Below, in pieces: positions 7,495-14,746 of a stretch of 21,100 nt of DNA; positions within the stretch are counted from its first letter, which is position 1; every line of letters begins with the position of its first letter. Source of the stretch: an uncultured Alistipes sp. Lineage in GTDB: Bacteria; Bacteroidota; Bacteroidia; Bacteroidales; Rikenellaceae. Under the pieces are notes generated by a model. That model was not told the DNA's origin. It worked only from the letters and a program-made list of their open reading frames with translations, and did no database searches. The stretch is from the NCBI GenBank assembly GCA_900550925.1, contig URTU01000023.1:1-21100 (forward strand), read 5' to 3'. Position numbers and translations under genes: made by a program.

Positions 7495-7684
7495 CGATAA
7501 TTATGAGTATGTAGAATCGCATGCAGAAGGGCTCCGGGCCTGCAAATCGACCTCCCAGACCAACCGCATGAAACGTAATTACCGACTCAAACCGGAGACC
7601 TGCGGCTACCAATGTCCAAGGGCTCCCCGACCAAAGTGTGAAACGAATGACTTGAATAAATCGATTTACTTAAAAATTTGTGCT

Positions 7685-9358
7685 ATGAAAAATCTTGTAA
7701 AAGTACTGTTCGCCATGACTATAGCAGTCTTTGCGCTGTCGAGCTGCAACTGCTATAAGAAGATGGGCAAAAAGGCTGATTCGGTAGAATACAGCTGCAC
7801 ACCTGAAGTACTGGTTCTCAACAACGGCGTTGTTGCCGCCGAGGTGACCGTAAAGTTCCCGCCCAAGTATTTCAAGGAGAAGGCCGTGCTCAAGATCACT
7901 CCCGTCCTGGTATTCGAAGGCGGTGAAATCGCCGGTACAGCAAAGTATCTCCAGGGCGAAAAGGTCGATGACAACTACACCGTCATCTCTTATGCCAACG
8001 GCGGTTCGTACACCCAGACCGTTGTATTCCCCTACGACGAGCGCGCAAAGATATCGACCCTCGAACTGCGCACCGAATTCAAGTGCAGCGGCAAATGCAG
8101 CGACAAATACAATGAGTTCGCCCAGGCCGCTATCGAACCGGTGGTCGTAGCCAAGGGTATCAACACCATGCAGAAGGAGCTCGACTACACCGAAGGTATG
8201 CAGTATATGGCCGACAACTTCAAGAAGTCCGAAACCGTATCCGCAAAGACCGAGATCCTCTACAAGATAGGTGACTCGCGCGTGGCCAAGAACGCCCTCA
8301 GCGACGAGCAGACCGAACTCTTCAAACAGTTCGTACTCGAAAACAAGGACAAGGAGAACTCGCAGGCAAACAAGATCTATGTCAAGGGTTACGCTTCGCC
8401 CGACGGCCCCGAGAAGTTCAACGACAAACTGTCGGCAAAACGTAGCGAAACCGGTAAGAAGGCTATCGAAAAACAGATGGAGGATATCGAAGGCCTCACA
8501 TTCGACGCCGCTTCCTACGGTGAGGACTGGGAAGGTTTCCAGGAACTGGTTGCCGCTTCCGATATCGAGGACAAGGACCTGATTCTCCAGGTGCTCAAAC
8601 TCTACGATTCGCCCGCTACCCGCGAAACCGAAATCAAGAACATGTCGGCCGTATACAGCACCCTCAAGGATGAAGTGCTGCCCAAACTGCGCCGTTCGCA
8701 GATCATCTCTACCGCCGAGCTGGCAAGCAAGAGCGATGACGAACTCAAGGCTATCGTCGAGAGCAACGTCAACGACCTCGAGTGCGAAGAGATGCTTTAT
8801 GTGGCTACCCTCTACAAGGGCGATCCCGAGACCCAGAGCAAGATCTACGCAGCTTGCGCAAAGAAATACAACGATGCCCGCGCTTACAACAACCTCGGTA
8901 TCGCTCTGGCCGAAATGGGTCAGTACGACAAGGCTGCCGATGCATTCAAGAAGGCTGCCAAGCTGACTTCGTCGTCCGAGTTGAACAACAACCTCGCAAT
9001 GATCAACCTGGCTCAGGGTGACGTTCAGGAGGCCAAGAAATATGCTGCCAGCGCTTCGACCGAAGCCAAGGCTCTTCTCGCCGCTTCGGAAGGCAACTAC
9101 ACCGATGCTGCCAACAAGCTCGAAGGCTACAATGCCGCTCTGGCCGAGTACATGAACGGTAACCTCGCCGCTGCCAAGAAGGCTCTGCAGGGTGACACCT
9201 CGGCCAAGGCTGAATACCTGCGTGCCGTGATCGCTTCGAAAGAGGGCGATGTAAACAGCGCTGCCGCTTACCTCAAGAGCGCTATCGCAAAGGACAAGTC
9301 GCTCGCTGCAAAGGCTGAGAAGGACATCAACCTGGTAAACGTCTACAAGACCCTCTAA
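7685..9358 (+). CDS. Lipoprotein with OmpA-like and tetratricopeptide regions
   Basis: The 557-residue product starts with a lipoprotein signal (hydrophobic stretch then LSSC, lipidated Cys21), so it should be membrane-anchored and face the periplasm or exterior. After a beta-rich region (about 35-160), an OmpA-like peptidoglycan-binding segment spans about 228-335 (GYASPDGPEKFNDKLSAKR, residues 235-253). TPR-like helices follow (about 397-460, with YNNLGIALAEMGQYDKAADA), and then an Ala/Lys-rich helical C-terminus. An upstream in-frame ATG at 7568 would add 39 residues and bury the signal peptide, so 7685 is preferred. Codon use looks uniform and the gene has its own promoter and terminator, suggesting a well-expressed envelope protein. 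The exact role is unknown; a scaffold linking the outer membrane to peptidoglycan is an inference. Confidence 0.85.
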   Translation: MKNLVKVLFAMTIAVFALSSCNCYKKMGKKADSVEYSCTPEVLVLNNGVVAAEVTVKFPPKYFKEKAVLKITPVLVFEGGEIAGTAKYLQGEKVDDNYTVISYANGGSYTQTVVFPYDERAKISTLELRTEFKCSGKCSDKYNEFAQAAIEPVVVAKGINTMQKELDYTEGMQYMADNFKKSETVSAKTEILYKIGDSRVAKNALSDEQTELFKQFVLENKDKENSQANKIYVKGYASPDGPEKFNDKLSAKRSETGKKAIEKQMEDIEGLTFDAASYGEDWEGFQELVAASDIEDKDLILQVLKLYDSPATRETEIKNMSAVYSTLKDEVLPKLRRSQIISTAELASKSDDELKAIVESNVNDLECEEMLYVATLYKGDPETQSKIYAACAKKYNDARAYNNLGIALAEMGQYDKAADAFKKAAKLTSSSELNNNLAMINLAQGDVQEAKKYAASASTEAKALLAASEGNYTDAANKLEGYNAALAEYMNGNLAAAKKALQGDTSAKAEYLRAVIASKEGDVNSAAAYLKSAIAKDKSLAAKAEKDINLVNVYKTL

Positions 9359-9380
9359 TCAGATCATCCTGATTACCGAC

Positions 9381-9415
9381 AACAGGGCTCCCGATCGGGA
9401 GCCCTGTTTTTTATT
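9381..9415 (+). terminator. Intrinsic terminator after the OmpA/TPR lipoprotein
   Basis: A perfect 13-bp inverted repeat (9381-9393 with 9396-9408) with a GATC-containing centre is followed by a run of six T (9407-9412). It starts 22 bp after the stop codon. Confidence 0.95.
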
Positions 9416-9495
9416 GCCCGGCCGTCTGCAAACGGTCGCCCCCGCCACCGGTCGGCCCCCTCCACGGCCCGCAACCGAGATTCTACGAACAACAA

Positions 9496-9526
9496 TTCGG
9501 CTTTTACGGAAAAAGTATTATATTTG
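9496..9526 (+). promoter_or_regulatory. Predicted Bacteroidota promoter for deoC
   Basis: A perfect TATATTTG (9519-9526) is preceded at 20 nt by TTC (9496-9498), one base from the -33 TTG. The leader would be about 40 nt. Confidence 0.65.
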
Positions 9527-9570
9527 CATTGTAGGTTACTACACTGAATCTAAATCATAAGCCTTATCCT

Positions 9571-10446
9571 ATGGAATACGCCAATCGACTGAAAGAATAT
9601 GCCCCCGCTCCCGATAAAGATGCGTTGGCACAGAAGGTCGCCGAAATCAAACAGGCGGCTCTCCGCAACATGAACAGCGAGGTTTACAAGTTCTGTCATT
9701 CGGTCATCGACCTTACCACGCTCTCGTGCAACGATTCCGTAGAATCGGTAACACGTCTGGCACGTAAGGCCGTCGACTTCTACAAGGACTATCCGAACAT
9801 TCCGAACGTGGCTTCGATCTGCATCTATCCGCCATTCGTCGAGACCGTAGGCGTCGCCGTCGACGGAACCCCGATGCGGATCACAAGCGTCGCCGGCGGA
9901 TTCCCTTCGTCACAGACATTCATCGAGGTCAAAATGCTCGAGGTGGCAATGGCTGCCGAAAATGGCGCCGACGAGATCGATATTGTAATCAATGTCGGCG
10001 AAATGTTGCAGGGACACTTCGACCAGATGGCGAACGAAGTCGAAGTCCTGCGGCAGGAGGCTTCCGACGTTACGCTGAAGGTAATTATCGAATCGGGGGC
10101 ACTGCTCACGCCCGACCTGATCCGAAATGCTTCGCTGCTGTCGATGATGGCCGGAGCCGATTTCGTCAAGACCTCGACCGGAAAGATCGACATCGCGGCT
10201 ACGCCCGAAGCTGCCGTAATAATCTGCGAAGCAATCCGCGACTATTATCAGAAAAGTGGTCGTAAAGTCGGATTCAAAGCAGCCGGAGGTATCCGCACCG
10301 CCGAAGAGGCTGCACTCTACTATACGATCGTAGAACAGATCCTCGGTCGCGAATGGCTTACGCCCGAACTTTTCCGCATAGGCGCCACTTCTCTGGCAAA
10401 CAGCCTGTTATCTGCCATCGAAGGCTGCACGGTAAAATATTTCTGA
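9571..10446 (+). CDS. deoC: Deoxyribose-phosphate aldolase
   Basis: DeoC cleaves 2-deoxyribose-5-phosphate to glyceraldehyde-3-phosphate and acetaldehyde in deoxynucleoside catabolism. The 291-residue protein contains the class I aldolase active site: FVKTSTGK with Schiff-base Lys200, the proton-relay Asp137 in DEIDIVINVG, and Lys236 in GFKAAGGIR. The offset from E. coli numbering is about 33-35 residues because of a longer N-terminus (E. coli DeoC is about 259 residues). The gene stands alone with its own promoter and no deoA/deoB/deoD neighbours. No obvious intrinsic terminator follows immediately; the transcript may extend to the hairpin at 10864-10896. The assignment is secure. Confidence 0.96.
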   Translation: MEYANRLKEYAPAPDKDALAQKVAEIKQAALRNMNSEVYKFCHSVIDLTTLSCNDSVESVTRLARKAVDFYKDYPNIPNVASICIYPPFVETVGVAVDGTPMRITSVAGGFPSSQTFIEVKMLEVAMAAENGADEIDIVINVGEMLQGHFDQMANEVEVLRQEASDVTLKVIIESGALLTPDLIRNASLLSMMAGADFVKTSTGKIDIAATPEAAVIICEAIRDYYQKSGRKVGFKAAGGIRTAEEAALYYTIVEQILGREWLTPELFRIGATSLANSLLSAIEGCTVKYF

Positions 10447-10480
10447 CAGGCGCACCGCTTACCTATCCAGTGATGAGGGC

Positions 10481-10602
10481 CGTGGACAGATGAGGAGAAC
10501 GGCCATGTACAAATGAGGAAAAAGATGGAAAAATCAGGGGCGCGGGGACAGATAAGGAGAGACGTGGAAAAATGAGCAGAAGCGTAGCCAGAAGATAATA
10601 AA
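10481..10602 (+). repeat. Degenerate tandem repeat, unit about 20 bp, purine-rich
   Basis: Six imperfect units begin at about 10481, 10503, 10524, 10543, 10563 and 10583, with spacings of 22, 21, 19, 20 and 20 nt. A rough consensus is CGTGGACARATGAGGAGAAG. Units 1, 4 and 5 are the most alike. The array begins 34 bp after the deoC stop and is purine-rich on the deoC sense strand. Confidence 0.55.
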
Positions 10603-10853
10603 CCCGCGCCGAAACGAAAGTGTCCTGCGGACAATCATTGTCGGTAGGAGAATAACGGCAGTGGACACACTCGGCAGTAAATGCTGGAAGGTGTGTGAGC
10701 AATCCCGGAAGAGCGCTGTCAATGGTGATAAATGACGGGAGAATATCGGGCCGTGGCGACAAAACCGAGTGACTGCCACAATCGGTAAATGTCGATAGCG
10801 GTCGGTCTGTATTATAGATACCTGTCGGCCGGCTCAAGCACCTGCCCCGACTC

Positions 10854-10896
10854 AAAAAAACGAGATCCCCAAACAGATTGAATCTGTTTGGGGATC
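10854..10896 (-). terminator. Intrinsic terminator of the thioredoxin gene, possibly bidirectional
   Basis: A 14-bp perfect stem with a 5-nt loop (10864-10896) is followed on the minus strand by a run of seven T (complement of 10854-10860). It lies 23 bp beyond the thioredoxin stop. On the plus strand the tail is only CATTTTAA, so termination of deoC transcripts would be weaker. Confidence 0.92.
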
Positions 10897-10919
10897 GGTC
10901 ATTTTAACGGTCCGGCCGC

Positions 10920-11384
10920 CTACTTCTTTATATTGGCCACCAACCGCTGCATGTTCTGTACGAAAGCCGTCGGCGTAACCGCTCCGACAAGCTTGCCGAC
11001 CAGATTCCCTTCGGAATCAAGCAAAAGGCATGTCGGGATCGAACTGATACCGTAGATCTGAGATACCCGTCCGCCCTCATACTGGTCGACGTCGTAACGC
11101 ACAGCCACGAAGTTGTCATTGACATAGTCGCCGACAGAGCTGTCGGCAAACGTCCGCTCCATGATTCGGCACGGTCTGCACCATGTCGCATAGAGTTCGA
11201 CCAGAAGCAACCGTTGTTCATCGCCGGCCTGACCGAGCATCTGTTCCAGCGAACCGCTGCCGAATTCAACACCCGAAGGCGCCTGGGTTTGCGAGGTCGA
11301 CTCGCCGAGCGCAGGCTCCCCGGCACGAACCGCAACCGAAGCATACGCTACAATGCATAAGAATAGAAACAATTTTTTAATCAT
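10920..11384 (-). CDS. Exported thioredoxin-fold protein (WCRPC)
   Basis: This 154-residue protein has an N-terminal signal sequence (MIKKLFLFLCIVAYASVAVRA, with likely cleavage after about residue 21) and a thioredoxin domain with the active site ATWCRPC (Cys69 and Cys72) and the cis-proline in SSIPT (Pro117). The motif and the spacing KMExTF-like (RIMERTFADSSV) resemble the thioredoxin-like/DsbD-gamma group that reduces or oxidises periplasmic disulfides. The open frame extends nine codons further to 11411, but the promoter -7 element overlaps that extension, so 11384 is chosen. It is monocistronic with a strong terminator. The redox partner is unknown. Confidence 0.88.
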   Translation of the reverse strand: MIKKLFLFLCIVAYASVAVRAGEPALGESTSQTQAPSGVEFGSGSLEQMLGQAGDEQRLLLVELYATWCRPCRIMERTFADSSVGDYVNDNFVAVRYDVDQYEGGRVSQIYGISSIPTCLLLDSEGNLVGKLVGAVTPTAFVQNMQRLVANIKK

Positions 11385-11388
11385 GAGG

Positions 11389-11419
11389 CGAAGATAGGCC
11401 ATTTCGTACATATACGCAA
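11389..11419 (-). promoter_or_regulatory. Predicted promoter for the thioredoxin gene, almost touching its ATG
   Basis: On the minus strand TTG (11417-11419) is followed after 20 nt by TATCTTCG (11389-11396), one base off TAnnTTTG. Only four bases separate it from the ATG, so transcription should start at or next to the start codon. Confidence 0.55.
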
Positions 11420-11494
11420 CTCATTGCAACAAATTTTATGCCGAAACCATCCATTCCGGGGCGATTTACCAAAACCCGCAATACCCGCAGGCAA

Positions 11495-12532
11495 CTATCT
11501 GCACGCCTGGGCTCCGCCTTTCTGCGCCGCCGTAGACAACAACCCGCACGCTGCCTTGATATCCTCACCGCGCGACCGGCGGATCGTCGCCGTAATGCCC
11601 TTGCGGACCAATGCATCCCGAAACGCCTCCATCGCTGCACTGTCGGGACTGAAGTAGGGTGAATCGGGAATGCGGTGGAAACGGATCAGGTTGATGCGGC
11701 AGTTCATCCCTCCCAGAAGTCGGGCCAGAGCCTTGACATGGGCCGGAGAGTCGTTCAGCCCGCTCATAACGATATACTCGAAGCTCACCCTTCGCTGGTG
11801 CGAGAAGTCGTAATGCCGCAGCAGGTCGACAACCTCGGCAATCGGATAGGCCTTCTCTACGGGCATGATCTCGGCCCGTTCGTCATGGATCGGGTTGTGC
11901 AGGCTCACGGCCAGGTGGACACGGCTCTCCTCCAGAAAACGCCGCAACGACGGCAATACCCCCGCCGTCGAAACCGTAATGCGCGTCGGACTCCAGCCAT
12001 ACCCCCACTCGGAGGTCAGGACCTCGAGCGACCGCAGGACGTTGTCAAGATTGTCGAGCGGCTCACCCATTCCCATATATACTATATTAGTCAAGCGGTC
12101 ACGCTCGGGAAGCGAAGCAACCTGATTCAGTATCTCGAGCGTCGAGAGGCTATGATGCAGCCCCTGCCGCGCCGTCATGCAGAAACGGCATCCCATGCGG
12201 CATCCCGCCTGCGACGATACACACAACGTAGCCCGCTCGCCATCAGGAATATATACAGCTTCGACCTTCGATATCTCATCCGCCGTCGCATAAAGATATT
12301 TACGCGTTCCGTCAGAGGATTCGGCCACCCCAAGCGGCTGCGAAAGCCCGATGTCAAACCGCTCGGCAAGCCGCTGCCGGTTCACGGCCGAAATATCCGT
12401 CATCTGTTCCACCGCCCCGACACCGTGACGATAAAGCCAGCGTGCCAACTGCTTGGCCGCAAACCGAGGCATCGACAACTCCTTGACCGTAACCTCCAAT
12501 TCGGACAGGGTCCTACCGTATAAATGTTCCAT
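11495..12532 (-). CDS. rlmN: 23S rRNA (adenine2503-C2)/tRNA (adenine37-C2) methyltransferase
   Basis: RlmN is a radical-SAM enzyme that methylates C2 of A2503 in 23S rRNA and A37 in some tRNAs. The 345-residue protein has the CxxxCxxC iron-sulfur motif at Cys111, Cys115 and Cys118 (AGCRMGCRFCMTA), the SAM-contacting GMGEPL (154-159), and the two catalytic cysteines expected from E. coli at Cys104 (TLCVSSQ) and Cys329 (DIKAACG). An in-frame Met 15 codons upstream (12577) is rejected because a TATATTTG promoter element (12575-12582) overlaps it. The gene is divergent from tonB. The C-terminal tail after the second Cys is short and Ala/Gly-rich. Cfr is a less likely alternative, since Cfr confers resistance at C8 and is usually mobile. 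Confidence 0.95.
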   Translation of the reverse strand: MEHLYGRTLSELEVTVKELSMPRFAAKQLARWLYRHGVGAVEQMTDISAVNRQRLAERFDIGLSQPLGVAESSDGTRKYLYATADEISKVEAVYIPDGERATLCVSSQAGCRMGCRFCMTARQGLHHSLSTLEILNQVASLPERDRLTNIVYMGMGEPLDNLDNVLRSLEVLTSEWGYGWSPTRITVSTAGVLPSLRRFLEESRVHLAVSLHNPIHDERAEIMPVEKAYPIAEVVDLLRHYDFSHQRRVSFEYIVMSGLNDSPAHVKALARLLGGMNCRINLIRFHRIPDSPYFSPDSAAMEAFRDALVRKGITATIRRSRGEDIKAACGLLSTAAQKGGAQACR

Positions 12533-12574
12533 AAAAAAATCGAGTGATGTCCAGGCCGATACCGACCCGAAGCA

Positions 12575-12582
12575 CAAATATA
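12575..12582 (-). promoter_or_regulatory. Predicted -7 element for rlmN
   Basis: TATATTTG on the minus strand lies 42 bp before the rlmN ATG. A TTG at the right distance (19-21 nt) is missing; the nearest gives a 24-nt spacer, so only the -7 half is convincing. Confidence 0.5.
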
Positions 12583-12635
12583 TCTATTTTTTCATGTTTT
12601 TTTTGCCAATGTTCTTTTTTTTCAGAGAATGTTAC

Positions 12636-12643
12636 TATATTTG
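12636..12643 (+). promoter_or_regulatory. Predicted -7 element for tonB
   Basis: TATATTTG lies 50 bp before the tonB ATG, with TTC at a 21-nt spacer (12612-12614) as a weak -33 match. It is divergent from the rlmN promoter. Confidence 0.55.
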
Positions 12644-12693
12644 TAGAGCCTAAAATGCATTCGCCTTGCAAAAACGACTAAAAAAATTATAAT

Positions 12694-13380
12694 ATGGAGA
12701 TCAAGAAAAACCCTAAAGCCGACCTCAATAACAAAAGAGGTCTGTTTCTCGAAATCGGTTTGATTTTCTCGCTCGCGTGTGTTGTCCTCGCATTCGCATA
12801 TACGCCGAAAGAACGTACCGTAGAGAAACTCGACGTCAAACAGGCTATTGCCGAAGTCGAAATGGTCGACATCACTACCCAGGAGGAGAAACCCGTTGAA
12901 CCGCCCAAGTCGGTTGAAATGCCCGTGCTGTCTGATATTATATCGGTGGTCAGCAACGACACCAAAATCAACACCAACTTCAGTTTCACGGAGTTCGACG
13001 AAAATATCACTATCGCTCCGGTAGAAGCTACCGTAACCGAAGAGGTCGTTGCCGATGACGAACCGTTCCTCTTCGCCGAGGAGATGCCTACATTCCAGGG
13101 CGGTGACCTGAATGTATTCCGTAACTGGGTTCAAGGTCAGCTCAAGTACCCCATCATCGCTCAGGAAAACGGTATTTCGGGCCAGGTAACCGTAACTTTC
13201 GTTATCGAACGCGACGGCTCGCTGACAAACATCCAGGTGCTCCAGTCTCCCGACCGTTCTCTCTCGGAAGAGACTATCCGCGTGCTGAAGGAGTCGCCAA
13301 AATGGACCCCCGGAAAACAGCGTAACACCCCCGTGCGTGTCCGCTACAACCTGCCTGTCATCTTCCGTCTCTCGAACTGA
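12694..13380 (+). CDS. tonB: TonB energy-transducing protein
   Basis: TonB passes proton-motive-force energy from ExbB/ExbD to outer-membrane TonB-dependent transporters. The 228-residue protein has a basic cytoplasmic N-terminus, one transmembrane helix (about 17-36), a periplasmic linker with Glu/Pro-rich stretches (about 50-128), and a C-terminal TonB domain (about 131-228). The domain begins with the Bacteroidota signature MPTFQGGDLNVFRNWV and contains VTVTFVIERDGSL and the final VRYNLPVIFRL. No exbB/exbD genes are adjacent. Bacteroidota encode many TonB paralogues, so this may be one of several. The start is supported by the promoter 50 bp upstream. Confidence 0.94.
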   Translation: MEIKKNPKADLNNKRGLFLEIGLIFSLACVVLAFAYTPKERTVEKLDVKQAIAEVEMVDITTQEEKPVEPPKSVEMPVLSDIISVVSNDTKINTNFSFTEFDENITIAPVEATVTEEVVADDEPFLFAEEMPTFQGGDLNVFRNWVQGQLKYPIIAQENGISGQVTVTFVIERDGSLTNIQVLQSPDRSLSEETIRVLKESPKWTPGKQRNTPVRVRYNLPVIFRLSN

Positions 13381-13411
13381 TCGGCAACAAGCTTGACTAT
13401 CGAAACTATTG

Positions 13412-13450
13412 AGGGTGTCCCTGAATCTTTCAAGGGATACCCTTATTTTT
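13412..13450 (+). terminator. Terminator-like hairpin between tonB and hflX
   Basis: An 11-bp stem with one G-T wobble (13412-13422 with 13433-13443) and a 10-nt loop is followed by TATTTTT. It ends only 7 bp before the hflX ATG, so it may terminate tonB, attenuate hflX, or both. Confidence 0.7.
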
Positions 13451-13457
13451 AAAGTAT

Positions 13458-14663
13458 ATGCAGGAAAACGACAATAACATATCTGCTCAGGCCGAACCGC
13501 TACAAAAAGCTGTCCTTATATCGGTCATCCCCGAACGGCAGAAACAACGTCAGGCCGAAGAGTATCTCGACGAACTGGAATTCCTCGCCGAAACTGCCGG
13601 CGTAACTACCATTCGCCGGTTCATCCAGATACTCCCCTCGCCAAACGCCAGAATATATGTCGGCCCAGGAAAGCTCGAAGAGATAGCCGCTTATTGCGAA
13701 CAGGAAGCTATCGATATGGCAATATTCGACGATGAACTCTCACCGTCGCAGACTCGGAACATCGAAAAAGAGTTGCCATGCCGGATCCTCGACCGTACAC
13801 GACTGATCCTCGATATCTTCAGTTCCCGCGCACAGACAGCCTATGCCAAGACTCAGGTCGAGCTGGCTCAACTCGAATACATGTTGCCCCGACTGGCCGG
13901 TATGTGGACTCACCTCGAGCGGCAGCGAGGTGGTACCGGAACCCGTGGCGGTGCCGGTGAACGCGAGATCGAAACCGACCGCCGAATTGTCCGTAACCGT
14001 ATCGCAAAACTGAAGGAGGATCTCAAGAAGATTGACCGGCAGATGGCCGTCCAACGAAGCAATCGCGGACAACTGGTCAGAGTATCGCTGGTCGGATATA
14101 CCAATGTCGGCAAATCGACACTGATGAACCTGCTGAGCAAGAGCGATGTATTTGCCGAAAACAAACTCTTTGCAACGCTCGACACAACGGTCCGGAAAGT
14201 AGTTCTCGACAATCTGCCGTTCCTGATCTCCGATACGGTGGGCTTCATCCGCAAACTTCCTACGCAGCTCATCGAGTCCTTCAAATCGACACTCGACGAG
14301 GTTCGCGAAGCTGACCTGCTGCTGCACGTGGTCGACATATCGCATCCGGGGTTCGAGGAGCAGATGGAGGTCGTCAAGCAGACCCTCTGCGACATCGGGG
14401 CCGGCGACAAACCGACATTCGTAATATTCAACAAGATCGATGCCTACAGTTTCGTGCCGAAAGAGGAGGATGACCTGACGCCGGCTACACGTGAAAACCG
14501 TTCACTCGACGATCTGCGCAGAAGCTGGATGGCATCCGACACCCCGTGTATCTTCATCTCGGCCCGCGACAGAACAAATATCGAAAAGCTGCGCCGCGAC
14601 CTATACGGAATGGTGCGCGAGATCCACTCCGGCAGATATCCGTTCAACAACTTCCTCTACTGA
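13458..14663 (+). CDS. hflX: GTPase HflX
   Basis: HflX is a ribosome-binding GTPase that splits stalled 70S ribosomes, especially under stress. The 401-residue protein has the N-terminal HflX domain (about 18-200), including the Gly-rich segment GGTGTRGGAGERE (158-170) before a basic helix. The GTPase domain follows with G1 GYTNVGKST (213-221), G3 DTVG (259-262), G4 NKID (325-328) and G5 ISA (about 373). Length is near the E. coli protein (426). The start codon lies immediately after a terminator-like hairpin, and I see no separate promoter, so expression may depend on read-through from tonB. The upp gene follows 83 bp downstream on the same strand. Confidence 0.96.
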   Translation: MQENDNNISAQAEPLQKAVLISVIPERQKQRQAEEYLDELEFLAETAGVTTIRRFIQILPSPNARIYVGPGKLEEIAAYCEQEAIDMAIFDDELSPSQTRNIEKELPCRILDRTRLILDIFSSRAQTAYAKTQVELAQLEYMLPRLAGMWTHLERQRGGTGTRGGAGEREIETDRRIVRNRIAKLKEDLKKIDRQMAVQRSNRGQLVRVSLVGYTNVGKSTLMNLLSKSDVFAENKLFATLDTTVRKVVLDNLPFLISDTVGFIRKLPTQLIESFKSTLDEVREADLLLHVVDISHPGFEEQMEVVKQTLCDIGAGDKPTFVIFNKIDAYSFVPKEEDDLTPATRENRSLDDLRRSWMASDTPCIFISARDRTNIEKLRRDLYGMVREIHSGRYPFNNFLY

Positions 14664-14746
14664 TATGCCACGGTCGACACAACCGTCTGCGATATAGCAA
14701 AAAACAACCGTTCATACAACCAGTCAAACCCTCCGAAACAAACACC

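Larger units (their letters stand above)
10447..10919. other. 473-bp gene-free region between deoC and the thioredoxin gene
   Basis: The two flanking genes converge on this region. It contains a degenerate tandem-like repeat (10481-10602), two small overlapping hairpins (TGTCC/GGACA at 10621-10633 and GACAA/TTGTC at 10630-10642) and the strong terminator hairpin at 10864-10896. Open frames on the minus strand here have no recognisable domain, lie downstream of a terminator and start at best with a TTG in its T-tract, so I do not call a gene. Confidence 0.65.

Noticed and set aside
7568..7684. Upstream in-frame start for the OmpA/TPR lipoprotein
   Set aside because: It would place 39 mostly polar residues before the signal peptide and lipobox.
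10463..10855. 130-codon minus-strand open frame in the deoC-thioredoxin gap
   Set aside because: It begins with a TTG inside the T-tract of a terminator, overlaps the degenerate repeat, and has a low-complexity sequence without family features.
10447..10860. CRISPR array after deoC
   Set aside because: The repeats of about 20 bp are imperfect and directly adjacent, with no unique spacers and no cas genes nearby.
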